This document shows, piece by piece, positions 10,501 through 18,140 of a DNA stretch of 46,659 nucleotides (position 1 is its first letter; every line of letters begins with the position of its first letter). The stretch comes from JAWPMV01 sp038527215 (GTDB lineage: Bacteria; Bacteroidota; Bacteroidia; J057). The stretch is taken from the NCBI GenBank assembly GCA_038527215.1, contig JBCBGC010000057.1:1-46659 (forward strand), read 5' to 3'. Below the pieces are notes generated by a model. It worked only from the letters and a program-made list of their open reading frames with translations, had not been told where the DNA came from and did not search any database. The position numbers were made by a program, and so were the translations under genes.

Positions 10501-11264
10501 CCGGTGCTATTGATAACTTTAATTTACGTTCAGAGCTTGAATTGAAAAATGAGCATAAATCAAATCTGTTAGATATTGTTGCTCACGAGCTCAGGGGGAG
10601 ATTATACCAGCCTAGTATTTTTTGGACGGATGTCGGCAACTACATTCCTGAACAGTTAAAACCTGAATATCAAGATTGCCTGAGAGAGATAGAGGATTTG
10701 GAGAGTCTTACGGTAAACCTATTGACCCTATCCAATATTCAAATGGGAGCCGACGGAATTGTCCTAAGGCCTGCCCCTTCACAAGACTTGTATGCGGTTA
10801 TCCATGAAGTCGTAGCAAAGTTTAGGAGCCGGTCCGCAGAAAATAATAATGATATCCTGCTTTTGCCTTCTCCAGAAGATGGACGAATCAGTGGTTTGTT
10901 CGATCAGGATGCAATGAAAAGAATTGCCGCTAACCTTGTCTCCAACGCAATTAAATTCTCGCATCCGAACAACCCGATTGAAGTTAGTTGCTTTTATCGT
11001 GAAAGAACCAATCGTATAGGCTTTTGGGTTAAAAATCGAGGGCCCGTAATTCCGGAAAGTGAGTACGACAAAATTTTCGAGCGGAGGTATCAATTGGACA
11101 ACCTACCGAAAAGTTCTAAGCCCGGGATTGGCATTGGGTTATTTATTGCCGAAACCTTTTGTAACCTTCATCATGGACAGATCACTGTAGACAGCAATAA
11201 AAGTAATGGGACTACTTTTACCGTGGAAATTCCAATAAACTACCAAGCCAATGGTTCAGTTTGA
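7554..11264 (+). CDS. Multi-GAF sensor histidine kinase
   Basis: This 1,236-residue protein has no evident membrane segments, so it is probably cytoplasmic. Six GAF-like modules can be picked out by their recurrent 'PhxxxxxxhGVLxhxxxxxxxFxxxDxxhhxxhAxQ' ends, near residues 125-170, 280-325, 450-500, 620-665, 790-835 and 945-990. The kinase core follows. The H-box is IVAHELRGRL, with phospho-acceptor His1011. The N-box is AANLVSNAIKFS. The G1-like box is VKNRGPVIP, where Asn replaces the usual Asp as in many active kinases. The G2 box is PGIGIGLFIAE. GAF domains bind small molecules, cyclic nucleotides or chromophores, but no specific ligand motif is evident. The gene overlaps the REC-CHAT gene by 14 nt, which implies a cognate pair. 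It lies between direct comM-fragment repeats. Confidence 0.93.
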   Translation: MQKDDYKKHSKLALLDIFSKNVETLFENRNQTSHHLLEQIVINLHQYFSWTFAWWEYKNDSKVGICLKQEAIAGEVEFSIFGTDVITKSTSHAHEFWQALSQRASSLLPMPAKDQPTSPSSQISSFIVVPMMNSGEMMGALTVLPLTGQEFVQEDIFLMNLVAQSLNHLFHLNGNSSNSLLAILGAQTDSESFDQIIEAAMQLLKAKGAVLYIKSPKEDSIVAQAVKGINIKKGYSLKFGEGMAGFLMTSDLPYLLVHDFQQSPYFSERFAEADFSKVLEVPLFLSDGIKTGVLAVVNEFENFNENQVGILKQLADQAMLIWEHNQNREILKKQLQDSNSFREVVRRLYHEVNHRQSLFDRITQEVMNFSRASQATLFLPFSEHRKTILKAVSTLGTHSLSSFNDFSFEPGNPDREGIVGYVFKTKEELHTDDPENHPSFVGDPFVKTKPEAMIGLPIYLNEQVVGVLCMDYNKNRVDSEDEIRMLALILQQVAAVLQVNNGLNLIRNVNKIIIDQNQLDSMIGAICEFTLGQFLAQGMDIHIFRGTGKNIEIDKSIRAPFDPHFPKSRFGNSPHSLVKNVIERDTPLVIPDIAHYKGDFGLNPDITEYITYKSLIGLKLVYGKEILGALFLNFTKYRGFSDIEKSFLGQLADQVAIGIKKIELSSRQVKQRDLMINAVNYISGLVGNIVEDDSTDILQHILVQVLGLVDELSLGEVRLYNSKTNSLEVKACFPENVYANQEYLHMPMNKGLTSAAYKTRQVIIANDVSLESQYEPSHKPTNSEAVFPIRVRGETIGVLNIEHPHKNAFSQSEEKLGIAFANLIGVALEHNRMLKAELETYLNISQAFVKGGKLKEMLSTVISLVDRIFGRTLVTSFWIMGQGELGNLQEMISVGTGRTTVRTSGYDQGIVGWVATHKKPLKIADVSKDERYFPGVPKTKSELCLPIIVSGELFGVLNIESERVNAFSDYDLKMAEVISIVLAGAIDNFNLRSELELKNEHKSNLLDIVAHELRGRLYQPSIFWTDVGNYIPEQLKPEYQDCLREIEDLESLTVNLLTLSNIQMGADGIVLRPAPSQDLYAVIHEVVAKFRSRSAENNNDILLLPSPEDGRISGLFDQDAMKRIAANLVSNAIKFSHPNNPIEVSCFYRERTNRIGFWVKNRGPVIPESEYDKIFERRYQLDNLPKSSKPGIGIGLFIAETFCNLHHGQITVDSNKSNGTTFTVEIPINYQANGSV

Positions 11265-12756
11265 AGCCGTATTAATAGAGGATAACCACCGAGTGGTCAA
11301 TACTATGAGAAGAAAGTTACTTGAACTGGGCTGCATTCTCGTGGGCCATTCTCCAGATAGTGAAGAGGGATTTGAGCTGGTAATTAAGTTTAAACCACAA
11401 ATTGTGATCATTGATTTGCATCTTAAAGATGGGGAAGGGAAGGGCATTGAAGTAGCAAATCGAATCAGGTCAAAATTTCCGGAAATGGGAATAATAATCC
11501 TGACTGCTTCGGGGGTATCAGCGGATGAAATTTATGAAAATGCGATAGGTTTAAACCATTTAGTTAGAAAATCTGCTGGTCCTGAATCTGCCAGTATATT
11601 TCCAGTAGTAAAGACCCTATTGCAAAGAACATTTTTCCTTAACCCCCACCGTGTATTTCAAAAAAACATAAAGCTCAGTTTTGTCCCCAATCAACCTATC
11701 CATATTGCCATTTCTGGACAACCTATAATCCGGACTCACCAAAACTATTTATATGATGTAAACGGAGCCATAGCTTTGAATGCAGATTTGCAAGGGGTCC
11801 AATCGCTCCAACAAGATCGACAAATTCCTAAGCTAAGAAAGGAGGGGAAAAATCTCTATCAGGTCTTGTTTAAAGGATATCCCCAAATCCTTAATAGCTA
11901 CCATCAATTGAATGCTGGAGTGGGAGAAAAGGATGTACACTTCGAAATAGAAAGTGATCATAGTAGTAATGCCCTCCCTTTCGAACTCCTACATGATGAG
12001 AGGATTTTCTTGCCCCTTAAACATCCCTTTCTTAGGACGGTAACTGGTTATGGAAATTATAATCGAGGGGTAAAAATCTCTCCTGATTATTTTCGGGTAA
12101 ACTCCCAAAAGCCCGATCATGATATCCGGATTTTGTTGGTTGCCTCAGATACTGGTAATATTCCTGGAGTCGAAGCAGAGATCATGAAACTTTCCCAAGG
12201 CCTCAAACAGAAATTGCGTTACAATCTCAGCTTTCAGGTGAAAACCTTATTGACTAAAGATGCACATTTATCAGGAGTAATAGAGGAGCTCAGGAAAGGA
12301 GCTTATGATATTCTTCATTATGCAGGGCACGGAGTATTTGACGAAAAAGACCCCGAAAACAGTGCCTTGATTTTTTGGTCCGAGCCAGAAAAAAAAGGAT
12401 CTATAGAGCGCCTTACTGCAAGAGAATTGTTTGGCATAGTGTCCGAATTAGACTTGAAGTTTGTGTACCTCAGTTGTTGTTTAGGCTCTGCTACCAGTCC
12501 TGCATATATGAGATACGGAAACAATTTCCTAGGCATTGCGGATAGCTTATTATCAGCTGGCGTTCCTACTGTTTTGGGATATCGTTGGGCTGTGTCGGAT
12601 AGGAATGCGCTCATTCTTGCCACAGAATTTTATAAGTCTTTACTCAGCCAGGGAGACCCTGCAGTAGCTTTATATCAGGCGCGAAGAACAATCTATTTTG
12701 CTCCTGAAAATGCGCATCGTATGGACAGTTTGTCGCCGATTCTGTGGAATCAATAG
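11251..12756 (+). CDS. Response regulator fused to a CHAT caspase-like protease domain
   Basis: The protein has 501 residues. Residues 5-125 form a receiver domain with the acidic pair E10/D11, phospho-acceptor D55 (IVIIDLHLKDGEG), T85 and K107. A linker of about 110 residues follows. Residues about 235-500 form a CHAT domain: 'FELLHD', then 'RILLVASDTGNIPGVEAEI', then the His motif HYAGHG (H360), then YLSCCLGS with catalytic Cys C410, then 'AGVPTVLGYRWAVSD' and the terminal 'SPILWNQ'. The His/Cys dyad is intact. CHAT proteins are caspase/separase-relative peptidases, several of which act in cell death or defence. I infer a phosphorylation-controlled protease whose substrate is unknown. Translation is coupled to the kinase by a 14-nt overlap. 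The TAG stop (12754-12756) falls on the first bases of comM repeat copy 2. Confidence 0.92.
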   Translation: MVQFEAVLIEDNHRVVNTMRRKLLELGCILVGHSPDSEEGFELVIKFKPQIVIIDLHLKDGEGKGIEVANRIRSKFPEMGIIILTASGVSADEIYENAIGLNHLVRKSAGPESASIFPVVKTLLQRTFFLNPHRVFQKNIKLSFVPNQPIHIAISGQPIIRTHQNYLYDVNGAIALNADLQGVQSLQQDRQIPKLRKEGKNLYQVLFKGYPQILNSYHQLNAGVGEKDVHFEIESDHSSNALPFELLHDERIFLPLKHPFLRTVTGYGNYNRGVKISPDYFRVNSQKPDHDIRILLVASDTGNIPGVEAEIMKLSQGLKQKLRYNLSFQVKTLLTKDAHLSGVIEELRKGAYDILHYAGHGVFDEKDPENSALIFWSEPEKKGSIERLTARELFGIVSELDLKFVYLSCCLGSATSPAYMRYGNNFLGIADSLLSAGVPTVLGYRWAVSDRNALILATEFYKSLLSQGDPAVALYQARRTIYFAPENAHRMDSLSPILWNQ

Positions 12757-13300
12757 CCTTTGGGAAGCGGTTTTGTGGCAATTATCGAAAAGTGACAAAA
12801 AGGCTCCACATCCCTGCATGTGCGGCTTCTTCAACCACCCCACCAAAGAATGCGTCTGCTCACCCCACCAGGTCCACAAATACTTCAACAAAATCTCCGG
12901 TCCCCTCATGGACCGCATCGACATGCACATCGAGGTAACGCCCGTGCCATTTGAGGAGCTGTCCACCTTGCAGGAAGGAGAATCCAGTAACGACATTCGT
13001 GACCGGGTAGTGCAGGCCCGGCAGATCCAGCGGGCCCGCTTCGCTGAGCAGCCCGGCATTCACGCCAATGCCATGATGCCTTCCCATCAGGTGCGCAAGG
13101 TCTGTCCCATCGACAGCCAGGGCGAAGCCCTCCTCAAAGTAGCCATGAAAAAGCTGGACCTCAGTGCTCGCGCCTATGACCGGATTTTGAAGGTGTCTCG
13201 AACCATTGCGGATTTAGCGGAGGCAGAGAAGATTTTGCCCGAGCATCTGGCCGAGGCGATTCAGTATAGGAGTTTAGATCGGGAGAGTTGGGGCGGGTGA
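12753..13300 (+). pseudogene. comM: comM/YifB 3' fragment, repeat copy 2
   Basis: This is collinear with 6238-6785 at a constant offset of 6,515 bp. By eye there are about ten substitutions in 548 bp, half of them in the first ~50 bp. Coding similarity to ComM begins around HPCMCGFFNHPTK and runs to the stop at 13298-13300. An open frame upstream (from 12698) extends through the CHAT gene end in another frame and is not a natural start. The first ~35 bp match the junction seen in copy 1, where they encode residues of the HTH protein N-terminus (TKPLPKGY). This suggests that copy 2 was duplicated from a chimeric ancestor resembling copy 1. Confidence 0.85.
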
Positions 13301-13355
13301 AAGGGGATGGTAAAGACGATCATTTATCATATGCATATGGATCAGGGAAATAAGT

Positions 13356-13389
13356 ATTCCCCTAATCCTAATCCTGGACTAGGGGGAAT
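13356..13389 (-). terminator. Possible terminator of the outer-membrane barrel gene
   Basis: ATTCCCCTA (13356-13364) faces TAGGGGGAAT (13380-13389), an imperfect 9-bp stem with one bulged G. It lies 20 bp beyond the stop of the minus-strand gene ending at 13410. The downstream T-tract on the minus strand is weak. Confidence 0.4.
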
Positions 13390-13409
13390 TTCTTCATCAT
13401 GATGACATA

Positions 13410-14201
13410 TTATTGTCTGAGTCGCTTAAGGCTCACTACCCACTGAAGTACAAAAAAGTACTGCAATGGCTTGATGGTATGGGTAATGCGGTAGACCAAT
13501 TCCTCTTCGGGTAAAGAGCCGGCCAATACATCATCAAAAGAATAAACGCCACCCTCTCGGAAAAAAAATGCCGCTTCATAATCAATTTGGCCATACATAT
13601 CATAATTCATTCCCAGCCCTAAGTTAAGCCGGGACCTCTGGCCCACTTGACTGCTCCAAACACAAAGCGCCCTCAGCCCCATATTCAATTGCCTTCTCCT
13701 GGCATAGCTATGCTGTAGCCATTCATCTTGATAGAAGGTTTTAAGTGTCGATTTGGTATAATTATAGTAAGAAAGTTCCGGCCCAATAGATAATTTAAGT
13801 CTATGGCCCAGGGAGCCGACCCCGAAGGAACGAGAGAAAAGTAGGGGGATGGTAAATTGATCCCAATCCAAGTTCGATGCATCGATATACAAAAAGTTCC
13901 CCGCTTTAATATGTTGCCTCAGTTTAATGAAGTTACCTTCTGCTCCTAAAGAGATTCCCCATTTCTCTCGCCACAGTACTTCTGCATAGACATTAACGAT
14001 TAGGCTTTCGGCTAGTTGTTTTTGCGGAAGAAACGCAATGGGAAAACCAGGACCGGATATTTCCAGGTCCGTTCTCCGCAGATCGGTTACACCCATTCCC
14101 CCACTCGCTCCTATTTTCCATTCCCAGAGTTTAGGTTCCTGGGCAAAGGTTGTGGAAAAGCTCAAACTAATCAGTAGGAAAAGCATCCAACATTTCGCCA
14201 T
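13410..14201 (-). CDS. Outer-membrane beta-barrel-like protein
   Basis: This is a protein of about 263 residues starting MAKCWMLFLLISLSFSTTFA, followed by Q, a signal peptide with a typical Bacteroidota A-Q cleavage site. The body alternates hydrophobic and polar residues, with strand-turn-strand patterns such as 'WEWKIGASGGMGV', 'KWGISLGAEGNF' and 'RSRLNLGLGMNYDMYGQIDY'. It ends in aromatic-rich strands (YFFVLQWVVSLKRL). This resembles the PorT/outer-membrane-beta-barrel families, but no specific relative is recognised. I prefer the ATG at 14201; an in-frame TTG lies 12 bp upstream at 14213. It is transcribed towards comM repeat copy 2 and has no operon partner. Confidence 0.75.
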   Translation of the reverse strand: MAKCWMLFLLISLSFSTTFAQEPKLWEWKIGASGGMGVTDLRRTDLEISGPGFPIAFLPQKQLAESLIVNVYAEVLWREKWGISLGAEGNFIKLRQHIKAGNFLYIDASNLDWDQFTIPLLFSRSFGVGSLGHRLKLSIGPELSYYNYTKSTLKTFYQDEWLQHSYARRRQLNMGLRALCVWSSQVGQRSRLNLGLGMNYDMYGQIDYEAAFFFREGGVYSFDDVLAGSLPEEELVYRITHTIKPLQYFFVLQWVVSLKRLRQ

Positions 14202-14863
14202 GATTAATTGCAATTATTCGTGATACTAATTTGAAAGGAATCAACCACTCCTGTATCGCTAACCCAATGCCATGCATGGACAACAAACTTAGGCGGACTG
14301 AAAGAAGAGAAATAAGATTGGACCCTTTTTAATTTCATAAGGCTTTCATTTTTGAAGTGTATATAAATCCATGCTACGGCCAGTAATGTTAGCCGTAGCG
14401 AATCGGTCAATCTTATTCACGGATTGATGATTGAGCACACTTCCTGCCTAATCGAAATTAGATTGACCTAATGGTCAAACAGAAATGAAATGATGCCTCA
14501 AGACCAAGGAGGTAAGCCTAGAATAAAAAAAACACCTTAAGCATTTTGCCCAAAGTATTCCTGGATGTAAAAAATACATCTGAAGCAAAGATTCTGTCTA
14601 TCTCTTTTTCTAGATGCTCATCTAAAGTTAAAAAACTATTTGATTTATTCAGGTCCATGTCTCTAAATGCCCGAGCATCTGGCCGAGGCGATTCAGTATA
14701 GGAGTTTGGATCGGGAGAGTTGGGGCGGGTGAGTCGCTCCAGAAAAAGCAGCCTATCGATTTTGACATAGGTCAAAAGAATCTTCTCCTGTATCCCTCAC
14801 CTTTGTGATGTTCATATTGCCGTGGGTCGTTCCACATTCGATTGTAGGCTTATTTTTTAAATC
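14202..14863. other. Intergenic region containing the short comM repeat
   Basis: There is no convincing gene in this stretch. Two minus-strand open frames (68 and 85 codons) lack recognisable features, and the second runs antisense through the 65-bp comM-derived repeat at 14668-14732. I see no other structured element. Confidence 0.55.
14668..14732 (+). repeat. 65-bp copy of the comM 3' terminus (repeat copy 3)
   Basis: It is identical by eye to 6721-6785, the last 65 bp of comM repeat copy 1. It includes the codons for PEHLAEAIQYRSLDRESWGG and the TGA stop. Homology ends at the stop codon, as in the two longer copies, while its left edge is internal. At the one position where copies 1 and 2 differ in this stretch (TTTGGATC versus TTTAGATC) it matches copy 1. 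Confidence 0.9.
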
Positions 14864-16651
14864 ATGGGAAATTACCATCACAAAGAGGCCCGGGAGGGTA
14901 CCGATTATAGGAGCAAAAAGCGGATGGTGGGAGGCGCGAAAACGCAACCCACTTCCCCGTCCCAACTAGATGCGCAAGTCGCGGCCCGTTTTCTCAACTA
15001 TGCAACCCTTGGTGCTGATTATGAAACCATCATGTCGGTGGCAAAGCAGGGGATTTCGAACTGGCTGGAAAAGCAATTCTCCCTGGCACCAGCCGTAAGT
15101 TTTACAGACACTACCCGGAAGATTTGGGAGCACTTTTATCCTCAATACATCAAAATCTGGGGTCGATCCTATATCGTGAATCATGGGGATGCCGTGCTGC
15201 CTTATTGGTATTACTGGAAAATGGCCTGGTGGCACAATATTTTGACTTCCGAAGACTTGCTGAGACAGCGGGTTACCCAGGCCCTTAGCCAGGTTTTTGT
15301 GATTTCTGAGCATTCGAATCTTCAGTTAAGCGGCGTAGGGATGGCGAACTATTACGATTTGCTGTATCGGCATGCCTTCGGGAATTTCAGGGAGATGCTC
15401 TACGATATTTCCCTGCATCCGATGATGGGTTTTTACCTGAGCCATATCAATAACCCCAAATCCGATCCTAGCCGCAACATCCATCCCGATGAGAATTACG
15501 CCCGGGAAATCATGCAGCTATTCTCCATTGGACTGTTTGAATTACATCAGGATGGAACCCCTAAGCTAGACGCTAAGGGAGAGAAAATTCCCACCTACGA
15601 TAATCAGGATATCAAGGAATTTGCCAAAATATTCACTGGTTTGGCTCCAGCGGGCTACTACTGGCCTTGGAAAGATTATAGCAGGATAAAGACAGCGTGG
15701 GGCAGCGAATACAACGAAAGTCCTGCGTCTACCATTACCTGGGAACCCATGATCCCCTTTGAGGCGTGGCATGAAGCGGGGGAAAAAAAGCTCTTAAATG
15801 GACAAATCGTGCCTGCCGGACAATCTACCCTGCAAGACATAGCGCATGCCATTGACAACCTGTTCCACCATCCGAATGTAGGCCCTTTCCTGGGCAAGCT
15901 GCTGATCCAACGCCTGGTGAAATCCAATCCCACGCCTGCTTATGTAGGACGAGTTGCGGCCGCCTTTAATGACAATGGGCAGGGTGAACGCGGAGATATG
16001 AAAGCAGTGATCCGGGCCATCCTTACCGATGCTGAAGCGCTGGACCTTTCGTGGCGCTCGGACCCGCAAGCTGGAAAGCTAAAGGAACCTTTGCTCAGAT
16101 ATACCCAGGCCCTGAGGGCTTTTAAGGTTACCAACCAATCAGGGCGATTATGGAACTGGGGATACCTCTTTGACGAAGCGGTCAGCCAGGGGATTTTAGC
16201 CTCGCCGAGTGTGTTTAACTTTTATCTCCCCAACTTTCAACCTAATGGTCCGCTGGCTGATGCAGACCTGGTAGCCCCGGAGTTTCAAATCCATACCTCC
16301 GCTACTTCCATCAATTACATCAACCTGGTGTACGGCTGGTTTATCAAGGACTATCTGGGAGAAATCGCCACGCACGCCGGAACCACTGTCCATAATGCCC
16401 CTAGTTACGAACTCGATGACCTGGACCCCGTGGATTATCTTTATTTGGACCTGGAAGCGGAATACCAAATGGCTGCCGATGCGCCAGCCCTGGTGGCGCG
16501 GCTGAATTTAATCCTGACCGGCGGGCAATTTTCAAAAGAGACAATCTCTCATATTGTCCAGGCCGTTGAGCAGGTAAAGGACCCCGTTCAACGGGTACGC
16601 ATTGCCCTGTTTTTATCCTTCATTGCGCCCGATTACTGTATCCAAAAGTAG
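14864..16651 (+). CDS. DUF1800 domain-containing protein
   Basis: The open frame encodes 595 residues. Family hallmarks are 'AARFLNYATLGADYETIMSVAKQGISNWLEKQF', 'WWHNILTSEDLLRQRVTQALSQVFVIS', 'YYDLLYRHAFGNFREMLYDISLHPMMGFYLSHINN', 'NYAREIMQLFSIGLFELHQDGTP' and 'SPSVFNFYLPNFQPNG'. DUF1800 proteins are widespread in Bacteroidota, Planctomycetes and Proteobacteria and usually sit beside a DUF1501 gene, as here. Their biochemical role is unknown. No signal peptide is evident. The ATG at 14864 gives a basic N-terminal tail. The ATG at 14924, preceded by AGGAG at 14909-14913, is an equally good start and would remove 20 residues. Confidence 0.92.
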   Translation: MGNYHHKEAREGTDYRSKKRMVGGAKTQPTSPSQLDAQVAARFLNYATLGADYETIMSVAKQGISNWLEKQFSLAPAVSFTDTTRKIWEHFYPQYIKIWGRSYIVNHGDAVLPYWYYWKMAWWHNILTSEDLLRQRVTQALSQVFVISEHSNLQLSGVGMANYYDLLYRHAFGNFREMLYDISLHPMMGFYLSHINNPKSDPSRNIHPDENYAREIMQLFSIGLFELHQDGTPKLDAKGEKIPTYDNQDIKEFAKIFTGLAPAGYYWPWKDYSRIKTAWGSEYNESPASTITWEPMIPFEAWHEAGEKKLLNGQIVPAGQSTLQDIAHAIDNLFHHPNVGPFLGKLLIQRLVKSNPTPAYVGRVAAAFNDNGQGERGDMKAVIRAILTDAEALDLSWRSDPQAGKLKEPLLRYTQALRAFKVTNQSGRLWNWGYLFDEAVSQGILASPSVFNFYLPNFQPNGPLADADLVAPEFQIHTSATSINYINLVYGWFIKDYLGEIATHAGTTVHNAPSYELDDLDPVDYLYLDLEAEYQMAADAPALVARLNLILTGGQFSKETISHIVQAVEQVKDPVQRVRIALFLSFIAPDYCIQK

Positions 16652-16743
16652 GGCAACACTCAGGCAATATCTCTCCCGTTCTGTTTTCTCTCATCCTTTT
16701 ATCCTTCATGACGATGTCAGACAAATCTTCTTCTATTCAACAT

Positions 16744-18135
16744 ATGAACCGCCGAAAGTTTTTAGGAACCGCTTCCTGCGCAGCCGTGGGCTCAACCACC
16801 TTTTTGTCCTCCCTTCTCAATTTGAGCATGGCTAATTCTCTGGCAGATACTTCCTCCCTGGCACCAGAAAATGACTACAAAGCCATGGTCTGTCTCTTGC
16901 TGGCTGGGGGGAACGATAGCTTCAATATGCTGGTGCCCAGATCTGGAGAGGCTTATGCAGAATACGCTAAAACCCGTTCGAATCTGGCTTTGTCCAGTAA
17001 AAAGCTGCTCCCTCTTCAATACACAGATAGCCAGGGCCGGCAGTTTGGCTTACATTCATCCATGCCGGAAATACAGGCCTTATTCGATACCAAAAAGCTG
17101 GCTTTCGTCAGCAATGTGGGAACCCTGGTCGCCCCTCTCACCAAAGCCCAGTATGTACAGCGGAGCGTTCCCGTACCTGTCGGCTTATTCTCCCATGCTG
17201 ATCAGATTCAGCAATGGCAAACCTCCATTCCGAATGCCCGCTCCTCCAAAGGCTGGGGAGGCAGAATGGCGGATATCTTACAGGCGGGCAATGGGAATCA
17301 GCAAATTTCCATGAACATCTCCCTTTCTGGTACCAATATTTTCCAGGTAGGCAAGCAGGCTACGGAATATGCGATTCGAGCCTCAGCGGGAGGCAGCGTA
17401 GGCATAGAAGTTTTGGAAGGTAAAAGCCCGCTGGATCAGATATTGCGGAAAGGAGCCGAAAGTTTATTGGCCCAGCAGTATCAGGATATGTTCAACGCCA
17501 CTTTTACGGACAAAATCAATCATTCTCAGGCGAACCATGAGGAATTTAGTGCAGCTATCCAGGCGGCCCCAAAGCTGAAAACCTCCTTTTCGGATAATCC
17601 GGTCTCCGCCAACTTTGAATTGATTGCGCGCACCATGGCGGTACGCAAGACCCTCAATATGCGCCGACAGACCTTCTTTATCAATTTTGGCGGCTGGGAT
17701 CATCATGATGGGGTGTTGGATAATCAGGTAGCCATGCTCAGTGTAGTAAGCAAGGCCTTAAGCGAATTCCAGGCAGCTTTAGAGGAACTGGGTCTTTCGG
17801 AAAAAGTAACCACCTTCACGGCTTCAGACTTCGGCCGTACCCTGACCTCCAATGGAAACGGGAGTGATCATGCCTGGGGCGGCAACGTCATGGTCATGGG
17901 CGGCGCGGTGAAAGGGGGCGAAATTTATGGAAATTACCCTTCCCTGGCCCTGAATGGAAAGGACGATATTGGTGGCGCGGTCCTCCTGCCAAGTCTATCT
18001 ACTGATGAATATTTTGCGGAGTTATGCCAGTGGTTTGGCGTGGGAAGCGGAGATCTTCCCTATGTCCTGCCCAATCTATCCCGCTTTTATGCCCCGGCCA
18101 GTGATCAGGCACCCGTTGGTTTTATGAAGCGCTAA
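16744..18135 (+). CDS. DUF1501 domain-containing protein with Tat-like signal
   Basis: Starting at the ATG at 16744 gives about 463 residues beginning MNRRKFLGTASCAAVGSTTF, a twin-arginine signal. An in-frame ATG at 16708 would put 12 residues in front of it and is less likely. The body shows the alkaline-phosphatase-superfamily-like DUF1501 pattern: 'MVCLLLAGGNDSFNMLVPRS', 'FFINFGGWDHHDGVLDNQ', 'TTFTASDFGRTLTSNGNGSDHAWGG' and 'MVMGGAVKGGEIYGNYP'. It starts 92 bp after the DUF1800 stop, which is the usual two-gene arrangement. It is predicted to be exported folded. The reaction is not established. Confidence 0.92.
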   Translation: MNRRKFLGTASCAAVGSTTFLSSLLNLSMANSLADTSSLAPENDYKAMVCLLLAGGNDSFNMLVPRSGEAYAEYAKTRSNLALSSKKLLPLQYTDSQGRQFGLHSSMPEIQALFDTKKLAFVSNVGTLVAPLTKAQYVQRSVPVPVGLFSHADQIQQWQTSIPNARSSKGWGGRMADILQAGNGNQQISMNISLSGTNIFQVGKQATEYAIRASAGGSVGIEVLEGKSPLDQILRKGAESLLAQQYQDMFNATFTDKINHSQANHEEFSAAIQAAPKLKTSFSDNPVSANFELIARTMAVRKTLNMRRQTFFINFGGWDHHDGVLDNQVAMLSVVSKALSEFQAALEELGLSEKVTTFTASDFGRTLTSNGNGSDHAWGGNVMVMGGAVKGGEIYGNYPSLALNGKDDIGGAVLLPSLSTDEYFAELCQWFGVGSGDLPYVLPNLSRFYAPASDQAPVGFMKR

Positions 18136-18140
18136 CCGCC

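Noticed and set aside
12698..13300. 200-codon plus-strand open frame running through the CHAT gene end into the comM fragment
   Set aside because: Its first ~35 codons overlap the CHAT gene in another frame and match nothing in ComM; only the part from about 12804 is comM-derived, so it is treated as a gene fragment, not a gene.
14204..14410. Minus-strand 68-codon open frame
   Set aside because: It has no family pattern or convincing start, and it overlaps the upstream region of the barrel gene.
14518..14775. Minus-strand 85-codon open frame
   Set aside because: Its middle is the antisense of the 65-bp comM repeat, and the rest shows no recognisable protein features.
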